Shown piece after piece: positions 10,064 through 17,037 of a DNA stretch of 64,000 nt. The position numbers and the translations under genes are program-made. The notes under the pieces are model-generated. The model searched no databases. It saw only the letters and a list, made by a program, of their open reading frames with translations, and was not told where the DNA came from. Position 1 is the first letter of the stretch. Each line of letters begins with the position of its first letter. The stretch comes from Ideonella sp. MAG2 (GTDB lineage: Bacteria > Pseudomonadota > Gammaproteobacteria > Burkholderiales > Burkholderiaceae_C): contig PTEU01000002.1 of the NCBI GenBank assembly GCA_004359425.1, forward strand, positions 1,677,410 to 1,741,409, read 5' to 3'.

Positions 10064-10068
10064 GCCTT

Positions 10069-10120
10069 TTGGGGCATTTCACCCACACTCGGCCCACACC
10101 AGGTGGGGTAAATGCCCCAA
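10069..10120. repeat. 18-bp imperfect inverted repeat after the hydrolase gene
   Basis: Arms at 10069-10086 (TTGGGGCATTTCACCCAC) and 10103-10120 pair at 16 of 18 positions around a 16-nt loop. It begins 6 bp after the hydrolase stop and would form a strong hairpin in RNA. No T-run follows on the plus strand, so it is either an imperfect or Rho-assisted terminator, an mRNA-stabilising structure, or a protein-binding site. Confidence 0.7.
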
Positions 10121-10217
10121 TGTGGCCTCGAAAGCGGTTCGCGGGCTGGGTGACTCCCGCCCACGGCAATTAGGTTTCCCGGGAGAGAAACACAATAAAT
10201 GGACGTTTTGCACATTC

Positions 10218-10234
10218 TGGCATGCTGCTTGCAA
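10218..10234 (+). promoter_or_regulatory. Sigma-54 (-24/-12) promoter
   Basis: TGGCATGCTGCTTGCAA matches the RpoN consensus TGGCAC(G)-N4-TTGC(A/T) with one change. The invariant GG (10219-10220) and GC (10231-10232) are separated by exactly 10 bp. Transcription would begin near 10245 and give a ~70-nt leader for the small secreted protein at 10315. A near-palindrome around CCCGGG at about 10174-10185 upstream could be an enhancer site. The gene pair just downstream encodes an NtrB/NtrC-like system, the kind of regulator this promoter class requires. Confidence 0.8.
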
Positions 10235-10314
10235 TGTGGAAGGCAGGCGGGTCCACGGTGGGCTCGTCTCACCGGCAGACGTCTCTGCCCTCGAAGACCT
10301 TCAGGAGAAACACC

Positions 10315-10689
10315 ATGTCCAAGCTCTCGACCTCTCTCGTCGCCATCGCAGCCCTGCTGGCCCTGAGTACGGCCGCTCAGGCGCAAAGCATTCGCGTCAA
10401 GTGCGAGAAGCGCGCTGACCGCTCGACCGCCTCGATCGACGGCACCAACCTGATTCCCGGCACCTACAGCGCTGTCCTGACCTCTGGCCCCAATACGGCG
10501 CAAGCTGCAGCACGTGCCACGGTGGGCGACGAAGTCGGCTTTGACTTCTCCAGCCAGCAGCGTGACATTCGCCGTGGTGCGACACCGCTGTCTACTACCT
10601 TCATCACAGGCGGCCAGGCCACCGGTACGCTGCTGGACGCGAACGGCCAAGTGGTGGCCACGCAGACGGCGCGCTGCCGCGTTCGCTGA
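10315..10689 (+). CDS. Small secreted protein of unknown function, sigma-54 promoter
   Basis: I do not recognise the family. The 124-residue product starts with a clear Sec signal peptide (MSKLSTSLVAIAALLALSTA), probably cleaved at AQA-QS. The mature part is about 101 residues, rich in Ala, Thr and Gly, with one Cys near each end (KCEKRAD and ARCRVR), which could form a disulfide closing a small beta-sandwich. The ATG has AGGAG seven bases upstream. It is transcribed from a textbook sigma-54 promoter and is followed 35 bp later by a histidine kinase/response regulator pair. A periplasmic or secreted role in the response controlled by that pair is an inference. Confidence 0.82.
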   Translation: MSKLSTSLVAIAALLALSTAAQAQSIRVKCEKRADRSTASIDGTNLIPGTYSAVLTSGPNTAQAAARATVGDEVGFDFSSQQRDIRRGATPLSTTFITGGQATGTLLDANGQVVATQTARCRVR

Positions 10690-10724
10690 TCTCAGTCTTT
10701 AGTGGGCCGTCAGGGGCTTGCACC

Positions 10725-11585
10725 ATGCAAGCAGCGCAATGCACTCACACCATCGCCGAAGGGGAGCGACGCCTTTGGCTGGGTGCCGCGCTTGGGGGCA
10801 CTTTGCTGTTTGGACTGCTGAGCTTGTTTGTGCTGCGCATTGAGCGTGACCTGCGCGCCCAACAAGCGCGCCTCGTGGACGCTGAGGCCCTGGCCATGAT
10901 GGGCGAGATTGCAGCCTCTGTCGCTCACAGCATTCGCAACCCTTTGAGCTCCATTCGCAGCTCAGCGGAGCTGCAAGTGGCTTTGGGCTCCGACGCGCCC
11001 ATGGCACCTGAAACCATTATTCGCGAGGCCGACCGCATCGAGGCCTTGGTCAGGGCCTTGCTGACCTATGGCAGCGAGCACACCACCAGCCTGGGCCGCT
11101 GCAATGTCGCGGCAGCCCTGGAAGCCACCCAGGCGCGGTTTGCTACCGACCTCAGAGCTCAAGGAAAGCTTTTTGTTTGCGAATGGCAAGACCAGCTTGG
11201 TGACGTTGGCATGGACCCGGTGCTGATGGCCCAAGTGCTGGCTTCGCTGATGAGCAATGCGGCTGAAGCCAGCGGCCCCGGCCAGACCATTACCTTGTAT
11301 GCGCGACGCCAAGGTGCTTTTGTGCGCATGGTCGTGGCAGACCAAGGTGGTGGCATTGCCAAAGAGCACCAAACGCAGGCCGGACGCCCCTTTTTCACCA
11401 CCAAGGCCCAAGGTTTAGGCATGGGCTTAGCGCTGGCCCGCCGCGCGGCGGAACGTGCGGGGGGCACGCTGCAACTGGAAAGCGAAGCTGGAGCGGGCTG
11501 CTCTGCCATCTTGACTTTGCCCGAGCTGCCCTCAGAGAACCCAAGCCTCAGCCCGAGCGCCAAGCCGCTGACTCCCACGCCATGA
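10725..11585 (+). CDS. NtrB-like sensor histidine kinase, N-terminally short
   Basis: The 286-residue kinase has a single transmembrane helix (about residues 19-37) directly before the dimerisation helix. The H-box is SVAHSIRNPLSSIR with phospho-acceptor His68. The ATPase motifs follow: N-box LMSNAAEA, G1 DQGGGI, F-box PFFTTK and G2 GLGMGLALA. No periplasmic or PAS input domain and no first transmembrane helix are present, unlike typical relatives, so the 5' end is probably lost. The ATG lacks a good ribosome-binding site. It overlaps the response regulator by ATGA (11582-11585), so the two form one translational unit. Confidence 0.88.
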   Translation: MQAAQCTHTIAEGERRLWLGAALGGTLLFGLLSLFVLRIERDLRAQQARLVDAEALAMMGEIAASVAHSIRNPLSSIRSSAELQVALGSDAPMAPETIIREADRIEALVRALLTYGSEHTTSLGRCNVAAALEATQARFATDLRAQGKLFVCEWQDQLGDVGMDPVLMAQVLASLMSNAAEASGPGQTITLYARRQGAFVRMVVADQGGGIAKEHQTQAGRPFFTTKAQGLGMGLALARRAAERAGGTLQLESEAGAGCSAILTLPELPSENPSLSPSAKPLTPTP

Positions 11586-12646
11586 GCCATGCCGTCCTGA
11601 TCATTGATGACGAGGAAACGCTCGCGCGCAATGTTGCACTCTACCTCGAGCGCCAAGACTATGAATGCCGCGTCGCCAGCAGCGCTGAGGAGGGGCTGGC
11701 CCTGTTCCAAAGTTTCCGGCCGGATGTCGTGCTGCTGGACCACAACTTACCCGGCATGAACGGCCTGCAAGCCCTGGAGCGCCTGCGTGCGCTGGACGCC
11801 CAGTGCTGCGTGGTGTTGATGACCGGCTACGGCAGTGTGGACCTGGCGGTGCAAGCTCTCAAGGCCGGCGCGGCAGACTACCTGACCAAGCCTGTGGCGT
11901 TGGCCGAAATGAAGCTGGTGCTGGAGCGCCTGCTGAACCAAGACCGTTTGCAACGGACGGTGCGCTATTACGAGGGGCGCGCGGCGGCCAGCAGTGGCCT
12001 CGATAAGCTGCTGGGCGATTCCCCAGCGATGCAGGCGCTGCGGGCTCAGATCACCGCCTTGTTAGATGCCGAGCGACAACTCGCAGATGACCAAGCTCCT
12101 GCGGTGTTGATCCGGGGCGAAACGGGAACTGGTAAAGAGCTGGTCGCCCGGGCCTTGCACTTTGATGGGCCTCGCCATGCCCAACCCTTTGTCGAATTGA
12201 ATTGCGGGGCCCTGCCTACGCTGCGCGAACGTGGCGATGACGTTGTGTTGCTGGCCCAACGCTTTTTGGACCAACAGGCGGCTCGCTATCGGCGCAGCGG
12301 TTTAAGTTTTGATGCAGGAGCGCAAGAGGCATTGCGCCACCACCACTGGCCAGGCAATGTGCGCGAGTTGCGCAACACCATTGAGCAAGCTGTGCTGATG
12401 ACCCGCGGTGAGCGGGTGACCGCAGCCGACCTGGGCCGGGGAGAACGGCTGGATGTGCCACCTTCGCAGCCGCCCACCAGCACACAGGACGATGACCTAG
12501 ACCTCGGCCGCATGGAGCGCCGCTTGATCCAAACGGCGCTGGCCCGCACCGAGGGCAATGTGACCCACGCCGCCCGGCTGCTGGGCATCTCGCGCGATAC
12601 GCTGAGATATCGGCTAGAGCGCTTGGGGCTGGGCGAGACTCACTGA
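11582..12646 (+). CDS. NtrC-family sigma-54 response regulator lacking the AAA+ core
   Basis: The 354-residue protein has a receiver domain (about 1-120, phospho-Asp53 in [11 protein letters not shown], Lys103 in TKP). The AAA+ domain opens with Walker A GETGTGKE (179-186) and reaches LNCGALP (207-212). It then jumps straight to [17 protein letters not shown], which normally lies about 110 residues further on. The GAFTGA sigma-54 contact loop, Walker B and sensor I are all missing, with the frame preserved. The C-terminal Fis-type HTH is intact ([26 protein letters not shown]). As written it could bind DNA and be phosphorylated but could not hydrolyse ATP or open RpoN promoters. It converges on tdh with a 7-bp overlap. 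Confidence 0.9.
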   Translation: MSHAVLIIDDEETLARNVALYLERQDYECRVASSAEEGLALFQSFRPDVVLLDHNLPGMNGLQALERLRALDAQCCVVLMTGYGSVDLAVQALKAGAADYLTKPVALAEMKLVLERLLNQDRLQRTVRYYEGRAAASSGLDKLLGDSPAMQALRAQITALLDAERQLADDQAPAVLIRGETGTGKELVARALHFDGPRHAQPFVELNCGALPTLRERGDDVVLLAQRFLDQQAARYRRSGLSFDAGAQEALRHHHWPGNVRELRNTIEQAVLMTRGERVTAADLGRGERLDVPPSQPPTSTQDDDLDLGRMERRLIQTALARTEGNVTHAARLLGISRDTLRYRLERLGLGETH

Positions 12647-13593
12647 GCCTGCTGCACGGCGGCGAGCTGCGTCAGCATCTCGCGCACCATGGCTTGCAAG
12701 TCAAAGCGCTGGGCCCATCGCCAGTCTCGCTGGGCGGCACTGTCGTCGATCGAGCGTGGCCAGGAGTCGGCAATGGCTTGGCGGAAGTCCGGTGCGTAAT
12801 CGATCTGAAAGCCCGGCAGCTCGGCCGCAATCGCCTCGGCAATCTGAGCAGGCGTGAAGCTGATGCCCGCCAGGTTGTAGGAGGTGCGCTCTTTGATCGC
12901 ATCAGCCGGTGCGTCCATCAACTCCAGCGTGGCGCGGATGGCGTCGTCCATGTACATCATGGGCAAAGCCGTCTCTGGGCCGAGGAAGCTGGTGTAACGG
13001 CGGTCTTTGAGGGCAGCATGGAAGATCTCCACCGCATAGTCGGTGGTGCCGCCACCGGGGGGCGTCTTCCAGCTGATGAGGCCCGGATAGCGGATGGAGC
13101 GCACATCGACCCCATGCATGCGGTGATACCAAGCACACCAGCCCTCGCCCGCTAGCTTGGAGATGCCATAGACGGTGGTCGGCTCCATGATGGTTTTTTG
13201 CGGCGTGAAGTCGCGCGGGGTGGTGGGCCCAAAAGCAGCGATGGAGCTGGGCCAGAACACGCGCTCCAGCTTGTGCGTGCGGGCCACTTCCAGCACATTG
13301 AGCAGGCCCTTCATGTTCAGGTCCCAGGCCCACATGGGGTGCTGCTCGCCGCGGGCCGAGAGTGCTGCGGCCAGGTGGTAGACCTGGGTGATGCTGTGGC
13401 GCTCGACCACGGCCGTCAAGGCGGCGATGTCGGTCACGTCCAAGGTCTCATGCTGCAGTGTGGGCACGCGGCCCTTGGGCGAGACATCGCTGGTGATCAC
13501 GGCCTGGGGGCCCAAGCGCTGCGCCAGGGTTTCGGCCAGTTCTGTGCCGATCTGGCCATTGGCACCGATGATGAGGATGCGAGGGGTGCTCAT
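12640..13593 (-). CDS. tdh: L-threonine 3-dehydrogenase, SDR (epimerase-like) type
   Basis: It oxidises L-threonine to 2-amino-3-ketobutyrate with NAD. The 317-residue Rossmann protein has the glycine motif GANGQIG at about 10-16, the segment PSSIAAFGPTTP and the catalytic YGISK. This is the short-chain family rather than the zinc-dependent MDR Tdh. It lies 10 bp downstream of kbl, whose product cleaves the ketobutyrate, which strongly supports the assignment. The pair forms the threonine-to-glycine plus acetyl-CoA route. Confidence 0.88.
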   Translation of the reverse strand: MSTPRILIIGANGQIGTELAETLAQRLGPQAVITSDVSPKGRVPTLQHETLDVTDIAALTAVVERHSITQVYHLAAALSARGEQHPMWAWDLNMKGLLNVLEVARTHKLERVFWPSSIAAFGPTTPRDFTPQKTIMEPTTVYGISKLAGEGWCAWYHRMHGVDVRSIRYPGLISWKTPPGGGTTDYAVEIFHAALKDRRYTSFLGPETALPMMYMDDAIRATLELMDAPADAIKERTSYNLAGISFTPAQIAEAIAAELPGFQIDYAPDFRQAIADSWPRSIDDSAAQRDWRWAQRFDLQAMVREMLTQLAAVQQAQ

Positions 13594-13603
13594 GGGGCGC
13601 TCC

Positions 13604-14806
13604 TTACTGAATCAAGCCCAGCTCGCGCCCGGCCTGGGTGAAGGCGGCCACGGCTTGCTCCAGGTGTTGGCGGTCATGGGCGGCGCTCATCTGGCAGCGG
13701 ATGCGGGCCTGACCCTTGGGCACCACGGGGAAGAAGAAGCCCACCGCATAGACGCCCAGCTCCAAGAGGCGGGCACTGAGTTGTTGGGCCTTGACTGCGT
13801 CGTAAACCATGATGGGGACGATGGGGTGATCTCCCGGCTTGATCTCAAAACCAGCCGCCTGAATGGCTTCACGGAAGTAGCGGGTGTTGTCTTCCAGCTT
13901 GTCGCGCAGCGTCGTGGAGCCTTCCAGCAAGTCAAGCACGGCGATGGACGCGCCCACAATGCTGGGGGCGACGGTGTTGGAAAACAGATAGGGGCGCGAG
14001 CGCTGGCGCAGCAGCTCAATCACTTCCTTGCGGCCCGCTGTGAAGCCGCCGGATGCACCACCCAAGGCCTTGCCCAGCGTGCCGGTGATGATGTCGATTT
14101 GGCCAAACACGCCCCGGTGCTCATGCGTGCCGCGGCCCGTCTTGCCCATGAAGCCCGAAGCATGGCATTCGTCGATGCCCAAGAGCGCACCGTAGCGGTC
14201 GCACAGGGCTCGGATCTTGTCCAACTGGGCCACCGTGCCGTCCATGGAGAACACACCGTCGGTGAAGACGAGCTTGAAGCGCGCGCCTTTGGCCTCGGCC
14301 TCTTGCAGGCAGCGCTCCAAGTCAGCCAGATTGTTGTGGCTGTAGCGCCAGCGCTGCGCCTTGCACAGGCGGATGCCATCGATGATGGAGGCATGATTCA
14401 GCTCGTCGCTGATGATGGCGTCGGCCTCACCCAATAGGGGCTCGAACAGGCCACCGTTGGCGTCAAAGGCTGCCGCGTAGAGGATGGCGTCTTCGGTGCC
14501 CAAGAAGCGGGCTAGGCGCGCTTCCAAGGTCTTGTGCAAATCTTGGGTGCCGCAGATGAAGCGCACTGAGCTGAGCCCATAGCCGTGGGTGCGCAAGGCT
14601 TCGTGAGCCGCCTCTATCACCACCGGGTGGCTGGAGAGACCCAGATAGTTGTTGGCGCACAGGTTGATGACTTGACGGCCATCAGCGGTGCGCACCACGG
14701 CACCTTGCGGCGTGGCGATGATGCGTTCGCCTTTGAAAAGCCCTGCATCCTTCAGGCTTTGCAGCTCGGCTTGGACATGGGTCAAAAAGTCGGTGGGAGT
14801 GCTCAT
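13604..14806 (-). CDS. kbl: Glycine C-acetyltransferase (2-amino-3-ketobutyrate CoA ligase)
   Basis: A PLP enzyme of the alpha-oxoamine synthase family (400 residues) that converts 2-amino-3-ketobutyrate and CoA to glycine and acetyl-CoA. It shows [28 protein letters not shown], the PLP-Lys in [14 protein letters not shown] and the C-terminal [20 protein letters not shown] chose ATG 14806 because it begins the family-typical [15 protein letters not shown]; the longer frame runs into the operator region. It is probably repressed through the palindrome at 14870-14887 by the divergent XRE-cupin protein. Confidence 0.95.
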   Translation of the reverse strand: MSTPTDFLTHVQAELQSLKDAGLFKGERIIATPQGAVVRTADGRQVINLCANNYLGLSSHPVVIEAAHEALRTHGYGLSSVRFICGTQDLHKTLEARLARFLGTEDAILYAAAFDANGGLFEPLLGEADAIISDELNHASIIDGIRLCKAQRWRYSHNNLADLERCLQEAEAKGARFKLVFTDGVFSMDGTVAQLDKIRALCDRYGALLGIDECHASGFMGKTGRGTHEHRGVFGQIDIITGTLGKALGGASGGFTAGRKEVIELLRQRSRPYLFSNTVAPSIVGASIAVLDLLEGSTTLRDKLEDNTRYFREAIQAAGFEIKPGDHPIVPIMVYDAVKAQQLSARLLELGVYAVGFFFPVVPKGQARIRCQMSAAHDRQHLEQAVAAFTQAGRELGLIQ

Positions 14807-14869
14807 GATGATGGGACGCTCTGGTTGTGAGATGATCGCGCCATTGGACGCGTTCACTAAAATTCTGTT

Positions 14870-14887
14870 TGTTCGATATATCGAACA
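14870..14887. promoter_or_regulatory. 18-bp perfect palindrome, probable operator of kbl-tdh
   Basis: TGTTCGATATATCGAACA is a perfect 18-bp dyad in the 167-bp divergent region between kbl and the XRE-cupin gene. A further GAAC half-site lies at 14904-14907. Its symmetry and position fit a homodimeric HTH repressor or activator acting on both genes. The likely binder is the protein encoded at 14974, by analogy with autoregulated divergent XRE regulators. Confidence 0.75.
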
Positions 14888-14973
14888 TGTGCACAGTATT
14901 ACGAACGATCGCTTCCGCGTCAAGCCCCACACTCAATCACTGGCCCCCACCGACCTCGACTTTCGCGACGACC

Positions 14974-15555
14974 ATGACCCTGACCCGCCCCGCTGCCGCA
15001 GAACCTCCCAAGGTTGGCCTGACCCTGGCGGCCCTCCGTCAAGCCAAGGCCCTGTCGCTGGACGAACTCTCGCGCCAAGCGGGGGTGTCCAAGTCCATGT
15101 TGTCGCAGATTGAGCGCAACCAAGCCAACCCCACCGTGGCCGTGGTCTGGCGCTTGGCGAATGCGCTGGGCGTCTCCATGGCCGACTTGCTGGGCGGGGA
15201 CAAGCCCGCCCTGCCCCCTGTGACCACTGTAGCGGCCCATGCCACGCCCTCGCTGCGCAGCCCAGACGGCTTGTGCGAGCTGCGCATCTTGGGGCCGATT
15301 GAGTTGGCCGGTACCTTCGAATGGTACGAGCTCATCATCCAAGCGCAAGGCGCGCTGGCATCGGAGGCCCACGAACCAGGCTCTCGTGAGCACCTGACCG
15401 TCTTGGATGGAGAACTACAGGTCAGCTCCGGCGGCATCAGCAGCCTGCTGACCGCTGGCGACACCGCGCGCTATGCGGTCGATCAGGCCCATGAAATACG
15501 CAATCTCGGCGCTGTTCCTGCCCGGGGTTTGTTGGTGGTCTTGCACCCTGCCTGA
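14974..15555 (+). CDS. XRE-family regulator with C-terminal cupin domain
   Basis: The 193-residue transcription factor has an HTH_3 domain at about 15-70 (LAALRQAKALSLDELSRQAG, then SKSMLSQIERNQANPTVAVV) and a cupin sensor domain at about 105-190. In this family the cupin binds small ligands such as amino acids. It is divergent from kbl-tdh, so control of threonine catabolism is the simplest role. I start at ATG 14974; the longer frame upstream begins inside the palindromic operator and lacks domain content. A 34-bp stretch of its 3' end is duplicated 160 bp downstream. Confidence 0.87.
   Translation: MTLTRPAAAEPPKVGLTLAALRQAKALSLDELSRQAGVSKSMLSQIERNQANPTVAVVWRLANALGVSMADLLGGDKPALPPVTTVAAHATPSLRSPDGLCELRILGPIELAGTFEWYELIIQAQGALASEAHEPGSREHLTVLDGELQVSSGGISSLLTAGDTARYAVDQAHEIRNLGAVPARGLLVVLHPA
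15428..15461. repeat. 34-bp direct repeat, copy 1 (inside the XRE-cupin gene)
   Basis: The stretch beginning CCGGCGGCATCAGCAGCCTG and ending CGCTGGCGA is part of the cupin coding sequence (GGISSLLTAGD). An identical 34-bp copy lies 160 bp downstream at 15588-15621, and similarity extends 7 more bases upstream with two mismatches. Confidence 0.9.
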
Positions 15556-15587
15556 AAGCGCCCCGCTAACGCCTCAAAATGTCGGCC

Positions 15588-15621
15588 CCGGCGGCATCAG
15601 CAGCCTGCTGACCGCTGGCGA
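15588..15621. repeat. 34-bp direct repeat, copy 2 (at the broken end of yihY)
   Basis: This exact copy of 15428-15461 lies past the XRE-cupin stop. Read on the minus strand it replaces the expected 3' end of yihY and supplies that gene's stop codon (TGA, 15597-15599). The placement marks a rearrangement or assembly junction. Confidence 0.9.
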
Positions 15622-16598
15622 ACCCAACCCCGGCTTGGGCCCAACCGCGCTTGGTTCAGGGCCGCTAGCACCTTGAGCGCCAACGCAAAGCGCAGGCCCG
15701 GCGTGTCCCCCAAGCGCACCACGCGCATTTGCAGGCTGGGGGCGTAGGCCGCCACCACCGCCCCCAACAGCGCGATGACCCAGCTCAGGTACAGCCACAA
15801 CAAAAAGATGGGCACCGTGGCGAAGGCCCCATAGATGGTGGAGAAAGACCCCACAGAGCCCACATACCAGCTCAGCGCTCGCTTGGCCAATTCAAAGCCC
15901 ACCGCCACAAACAAGCCACCCGCAATGGCGTGCCGCCAGCGCACATGGGTATTGGGCACATAGTGATAGAGGCCCGACATGGTGACGGCCAGCAGGGCGA
16001 ACTCCACCGTATCAAACAGCAGCCGGGTGCCTCCGGCCATGCCATCCACCAAGCCTTTAGAGGCAGAGACGGCGTAGGAGGTCAGGCTCAAGCTCACCCC
16101 CAACACCAAAGGGCCGAGGGTCAAGGCCGCCCAGTAAACCAGCACCCGCTGGGCGATGGGCCTAGGCTTGCGCACGCGCCAAATGCCGTTCAAGGTGCGG
16201 TCGATGGTCAGCATCAGCATCAGCGCGCTGACCACCAGGAAGATCAATCCCGCAGTGCCGAGGCGATGCGCTTTGGTAGAGAACTGCGTCAGCGTGCTCA
16301 GCACGGGCTTGGCAATGCCATCCGGCACCAAGCTCTGCAGAAAATACTTTTGCAAAGCGTCTTGAAAGTTGGCGAACATGGGAAAGGCCGTGAAGATGGC
16401 CAGCATCACCGTCAACAAGGGCACCAAGGCGATCAAGGTGGTGAAGGTGAGGCTGCCGGCCGTCAGACCCAGGTGGTCTTCACGGAACCGCAGGCGCAGT
16501 GTTTTGACGGTATCAAACCAAGGCCAGTTTCTCAGGGTCTCCAAGGCCTCGGACAGGCGTTGGCTGGCGGACTCGCGCCAGACGTTGGGCTTACTCAT
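15597..16598 (-). CDS. yihY: YihY/virulence factor BrkB family membrane protein, C-terminus lost
   Basis: An inner-membrane protein of the UPF0761/BrkB family (333 residues) with about six hydrophobic helices between residues 40 and 285. Family signatures include DHLGLTAGSLTFTTLIALVP near 39-58, SFSTIYGAFATVPIFLLWLY and LSWVIALLGA. The function of the family is unsettled. ATG 16598 fits the conserved N-terminus. After LALKVLAALNQAR the frame enters the 34-bp repeat copied from the neighbouring gene and stops, so the cytoplasmic tail of relatives (roughly 70-90 residues) is missing. It diverges from DUF2069 with only 19 bp between starts. Confidence 0.85.
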   Translation of the reverse strand: MSKPNVWRESASQRLSEALETLRNWPWFDTVKTLRLRFREDHLGLTAGSLTFTTLIALVPLLTVMLAIFTAFPMFANFQDALQKYFLQSLVPDGIAKPVLSTLTQFSTKAHRLGTAGLIFLVVSALMLMLTIDRTLNGIWRVRKPRPIAQRVLVYWAALTLGPLVLGVSLSLTSYAVSASKGLVDGMAGGTRLLFDTVEFALLAVTMSGLYHYVPNTHVRWRHAIAGGLFVAVGFELAKRALSWYVGSVGSFSTIYGAFATVPIFLLWLYLSWVIALLGAVVAAYAPSLQMRVVRLGDTPGLRFALALKVLAALNQARLGPSRGWVRQRSAGC

Positions 16599-16604
16599 GG
16601 CGGC

Positions 16605-16610
16605 TATCAT
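16605..16610 (+). promoter_or_regulatory. -10 element placed for a leaderless DUF2069 transcript
   Basis: TATCAT lies seven bases before ATG 16618. Transcription starting about seven bases downstream of the hexamer would begin at or next to the A of that ATG, giving an mRNA without a leader. No Shine-Dalgarno sequence is seen. This supports the start at 16618 over the ATG at 16609, which would lie inside the promoter. Confidence 0.4.
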
Positions 16611-16617
16611 GCCAAAG

Positions 16618-17037
16618 ATGTTGTCTGTGCCTTCTTCCCCCTCCCCCGGCGGTGTGCCTGAACGCCCAAGTGACCGAGTCCGTTGGACCCGCACCGTGGC
16701 CCTGGCGGCAGTGCTGGGCTTGATCGTGTTGTGCTTGGCCTGGGAGCTGTGGCTGGCCCCGACGGGCCGCGGCACCTTGGCCATCAAGGCGTTGCCGCTG
16801 TTCTTTCCGCTGGTGGGCTTGTGGCGTTACCGCCTTTACACCTACCGCTGGCTAAGCCTTTTGGTGTGGGTCTACTGTGGTGAGGGCCTGGTGCGCGCAA
16901 GCAGTGAAGTTGGCCTATCGCGCAGCTTAGCCGTGCTCGAAATTGTGCTGTGCGTGGTCTTGTTTGCGGCCTGCGCAGCACAGGTGCGCTGGCGCTTGGC
17001 GGCTGCGAAAGCCGAGAACACCCCACCGCCGCCATGA
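16618..17037 (+). CDS. DUF2069 membrane protein
   Basis: A 139-residue inner-membrane protein with about four hydrophobic helices (around residues 27-48, 55-70, 76-92 and 103-122) and the recognisable core LAWELWLAPTGRGTLAIKAL, then RYRLYTYRWLSLLVWVYCGEG. Its function is unknown. Its stop overlaps the start of the FAD oxidase (ATGA at 17034-17037), implying co-translation. The alternative start at 16609 would add three residues. Confidence 0.75.
   Translation: MLSVPSSPSPGGVPERPSDRVRWTRTVALAAVLGLIVLCLAWELWLAPTGRGTLAIKALPLFFPLVGLWRYRLYTYRWLSLLVWVYCGEGLVRASSEVGLSRSLAVLEIVLCVVLFAACAAQVRWRLAAAKAENTPPPP

Noticed and set aside
16609-16611. ATG 16609 as the start of the DUF2069 gene
   Set aside because: It overlaps the -10-like TATCAT and leaves no ribosome-binding site; the ATG at 16618 fits better, though the earlier start cannot be fully excluded.
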